DNA from: Peptococcaceae bacterium
Lineage (GTDB): Bacteria > Bacillota > Peptococcia > Peptococcales > Peptococcaceae
Reading direction: 5' to 3'
DNA: 15,872 nucleotides
Assembly (NCBI GenBank): GCA_900756555.1
Contig: CAAEKP010000023.1
Span: 1 to 15,872, forward strand
The stretch's first letter is position 1; every line of letters begins with the position of its first letter. This document shows positions 14,511 to 15,872 of this stretch, piece by piece. The notes under the pieces were generated by a model. That model was not told where the DNA came from. It did no database searches and worked only from the letters and a program-made list of their open reading frames with translations. The translations under genes and the position numbers were made by a program.

Positions 14511-14539
14511 TAGTATTCCCGTTGTTTTCTTAGCTATAC
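14511..14539 (-). promoter_or_regulatory. Forespore-type (sigma-G/sigma-F-like) promoter of the gerA operon
   Basis: On the minus strand GTATA (14535-14539) fits both the sigma-G (GHATR) and sigma-F (GYWTA) -35 patterns. GGGAATACTA (14511-14520) fits the sigma-F -10 GGNRANAMTW at every position, and its last seven bases fit sigma-G CATWHTA at 6 of 7. Spacing is 14 by the sigma-F reading and 17 by the sigma-G reading. Known ger operons are sigma-G dependent. Confidence 0.6.
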
Positions 14540-14560
14540 GTCAGAATCAAGCTAAAACTT

Positions 14561-14589
14561 TTGCCTATTTAAAGTATGTATGATATAAT
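14561..14589 (+). promoter_or_regulatory. Sigma-A promoter of the class A PBP gene
   Basis: TTGCCT (14561-14566), 17 bases, perfect TATAAT (14584-14589), with TG one base before the -10 (extended -10). Divergent from and 22 bases away from the gerA promoter boxes. Confidence 0.8.
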
Positions 14590-14615
14590 AAAAAACGATT
14601 AAAGGAGGTCTTTCT

Positions 14616-15872
14616 ATGACTGAAAGCAGAAGAAGTCCCCAGACTTCTCAACCAAAAAAGAAAAAAACGAAATATAAAATTCATTGGTTCCGAATCTTAT
14701 TTGCTGTCATTATCGTGTGCGGCATTGTGGGCTGCGGTATCTTTGCCGGCGTATGGGCCAGCGTAGCCAAAGATGTTCCGGATTTGGACAGCGTTGATTT
14801 GGACAACTATTCCGTCACCACGGTTGTGTTGGACAAGGACGAAAACCAAATTAAAGATCTGCACGCCGGAGAAAACCGTGTGCCAGTGGAATACAGCGAA
14901 ATCTCACCAAATGCTGTCAATGCACTGATTGCTATTGAAGACCAACGATTCCGCAGTCATAATGGGGTTGACCCTATCCGTATTGCTGGTGCCTTAGTAG
15001 CAGATATCAAAGCACGCGCCATTGTTCAGGGCGGCAGCACCATCACACAGCAGTTGGTCGGCCTGGTATTTCTGGATCGTAAAGAAACCACTCTGACCAG
15101 AAAAATGAAAGAAGCCGTACTGGCTATTCAAGTTGAAAAAGAATGCAGTAAGGACGAAATCATCACCCATTATATGAACCGCGCTTACTACGGTGGCGGC
15201 GCTTATGGGATTGAAGCAGCAGCCGAATATTTCTTTGGCAAGCACGCCAGTGAACTGGATGTGCCGGAATCAGCGTTGATGGCAGCTGTTATTCAGAACC
15301 CGTCCAAATGGTCACCAATCGGCAATCCTGAAAATGCACTGAAACGGCGAAATCTGGTATTGGATCAGATGGCAGAATGTGAATTTATCACTCAGGAAGA
15401 AGCCGAACAGTATAAAGCAACAGAAATCAAATTATCTGAAACACGTGTTACCGCTAAAGAAACCGGCAACAATATGATGTATCAGTCTTTTGTGGATCAT
15501 GTCGTAGAAGAAGCATTGGATGTTTTAGAGTTAGACGCTGAAAATGCAAAAGCGTTGTACACCGGCGGCTATGTGATTCACACCACCATGGACGCCAATG
15601 TGCAGCAGGCCATGGAACGTACATTCAACAATGACGGCAACTTCCCGAATGCCAGCGTGCAGGCAGCAATGATTGTCACCGACCCATCCACCGGCGAGAT
15701 TCGCGGTATTGTGGGCGGGCGGCATCAGAAAGCAGCCCGCGAACTGAATCGTGCTACCCAGTCATTCCGTCAGCCAGGTTCTTCCTTCAAACCGGTTGCC
15801 GTATACGCACCAGCGTTTGAGGCAGGCTATGGCCCAGGCACTGTAGTGGACGACTATCCAAAAAATTATAAC
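14616..15872 (+). CDS. Class A penicillin-binding protein (PBP1A type), N-terminal 419 residues
   Basis: Bifunctional peptidoglycan synthase, open at the right window edge. A short basic cytoplasmic tail (1-25, KKKK) and one membrane helix (about 26-46) lead into the GT51 glycosyltransferase domain (about 75-250): catalytic E108 in IEDQRF, QGGSTITQQLV (138-148), the RKMKEAVLAIQVE block and GAYGIEAAAEYFFGK. A linker follows, then the transpeptidase domain begins, with VTDPSTGEIRGIVGG and the catalytic SxxK at S389-S-F-K392 (QPGSSFKP). The KSGT motif would lie beyond the window. It polymerises and cross-links glycan strands outside the membrane. AAAGGAGG (14601-14608) precedes ATG 14616. Single, divergent from gerAA; the gene has a vegetative-type promoter, so it is probably a housekeeping synthase. 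Confidence 0.95.
   Translation, partial: MTESRRSPQTSQPKKKKTKYKIHWFRILFAVIIVCGIVGCGIFAGVWASVAKDVPDLDSVDLDNYSVTTVVLDKDENQIKDLHAGENRVPVEYSEISPNAVNALIAIEDQRFRSHNGVDPIRIAGALVADIKARAIVQGGSTITQQLVGLVFLDRKETTLTRKMKEAVLAIQVEKECSKDEIITHYMNRAYYGGGAYGIEAAAEYFFGKHASELDVPESALMAAVIQNPSKWSPIGNPENALKRRNLVLDQMAECEFITQEEAEQYKATEIKLSETRVTAKETGNNMMYQSFVDHVVEEALDVLELDAENAKALYTGGYVIHTTMDANVQQAMERTFNNDGNFPNASVQAAMIVTDPSTGEIRGIVGGRHQKAARELNRATQSFRQPGSSFKPVAVYAPAFEAGYGPGTVVDDYPKNYN

Noticed and set aside
1..15872. CRISPR array, tRNA or rRNA genes, insertion sequences
   Set aside because: No regularly spaced repeats, no cloverleaf or rRNA-like sequence and no transposase frame was seen.

Overview
This window comes from an endospore-forming Bacillota (Firmicutes) chromosome. 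The evidence is a complete GerA-type germinant receptor operon, a second spore-associated GerMN lipoprotein, an S-box (SAM-I) riboswitch and strong AGGAGG ribosome binding sites. Base composition is mid-GC, except for one visibly AT-rich island at about 9.0-10.6 kb. The genus cannot be placed from the sequence alone.

Layout, left to right. (1) 1-315, minus: the N-terminus of a membrane-anchored metallophosphoesterase, cut by the window edge. (2) 399-4089, minus: an apparent three-gene unit of a DtxR/MntR-family metal regulator, a DUF4085-like protein (4-bp overlap) and leuS, ending in a strong bidirectional hairpin terminator. No T-box fits in front of leuS. (3) 4275-7272, plus: a methionine/SAM-controlled module with a sigma-A promoter, SAM-I aptamer, antiterminator/terminator switch, metN, metI and metQ, closed by a terminator. 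(4) 7361-8175, minus: a GerMN-domain lipoprotein converging on metQ. (5) 8190-8959, plus: an XRE regulator fused to a three-helix membrane domain. (6) 8954-10645: a two-gene island on the minus strand, an XRE antitoxin-like gene and a HipA/CtkA-type kinase. A 51-bp direct repeat (49/51 identical) bounds it. The repeat starts in the last codon of the upstream XRE gene and contains most of a terminator hairpin. (7) 10606-14539, minus: gerAA-gerAB-gerAC with overlapping genes, a forespore-type (sigma-G/sigma-F-like) promoter and a terminator. (8) 14561-end, plus: the start of a bifunctional class A penicillin-binding protein, cut by the window edge.

How the parts fit. The met module is a textbook SAM-off methionine importer: ATPase, permease and lipoprotein binder under a transcription-terminating S-box. 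I could draw the antiterminator pairing base by base. GerAA, GerAB and GerAC would form an inner spore membrane germinant receptor made in the forespore. The most unusual item is the kinase/XRE island. It looks like an acquired toxin-antitoxin cassette that entered the shared terminator of two convergent genes and duplicated it. The left copy lost its T-tract, and the XRE membrane regulator is now separated from the functional terminator. The kinase resembles the CtkA branch of HipA kinases (known from Helicobacter pylori) more than classical HipA. Its promoter carries a TATC/GATA palindrome between -35 and -10, as expected for autorepression by the paired XRE protein.
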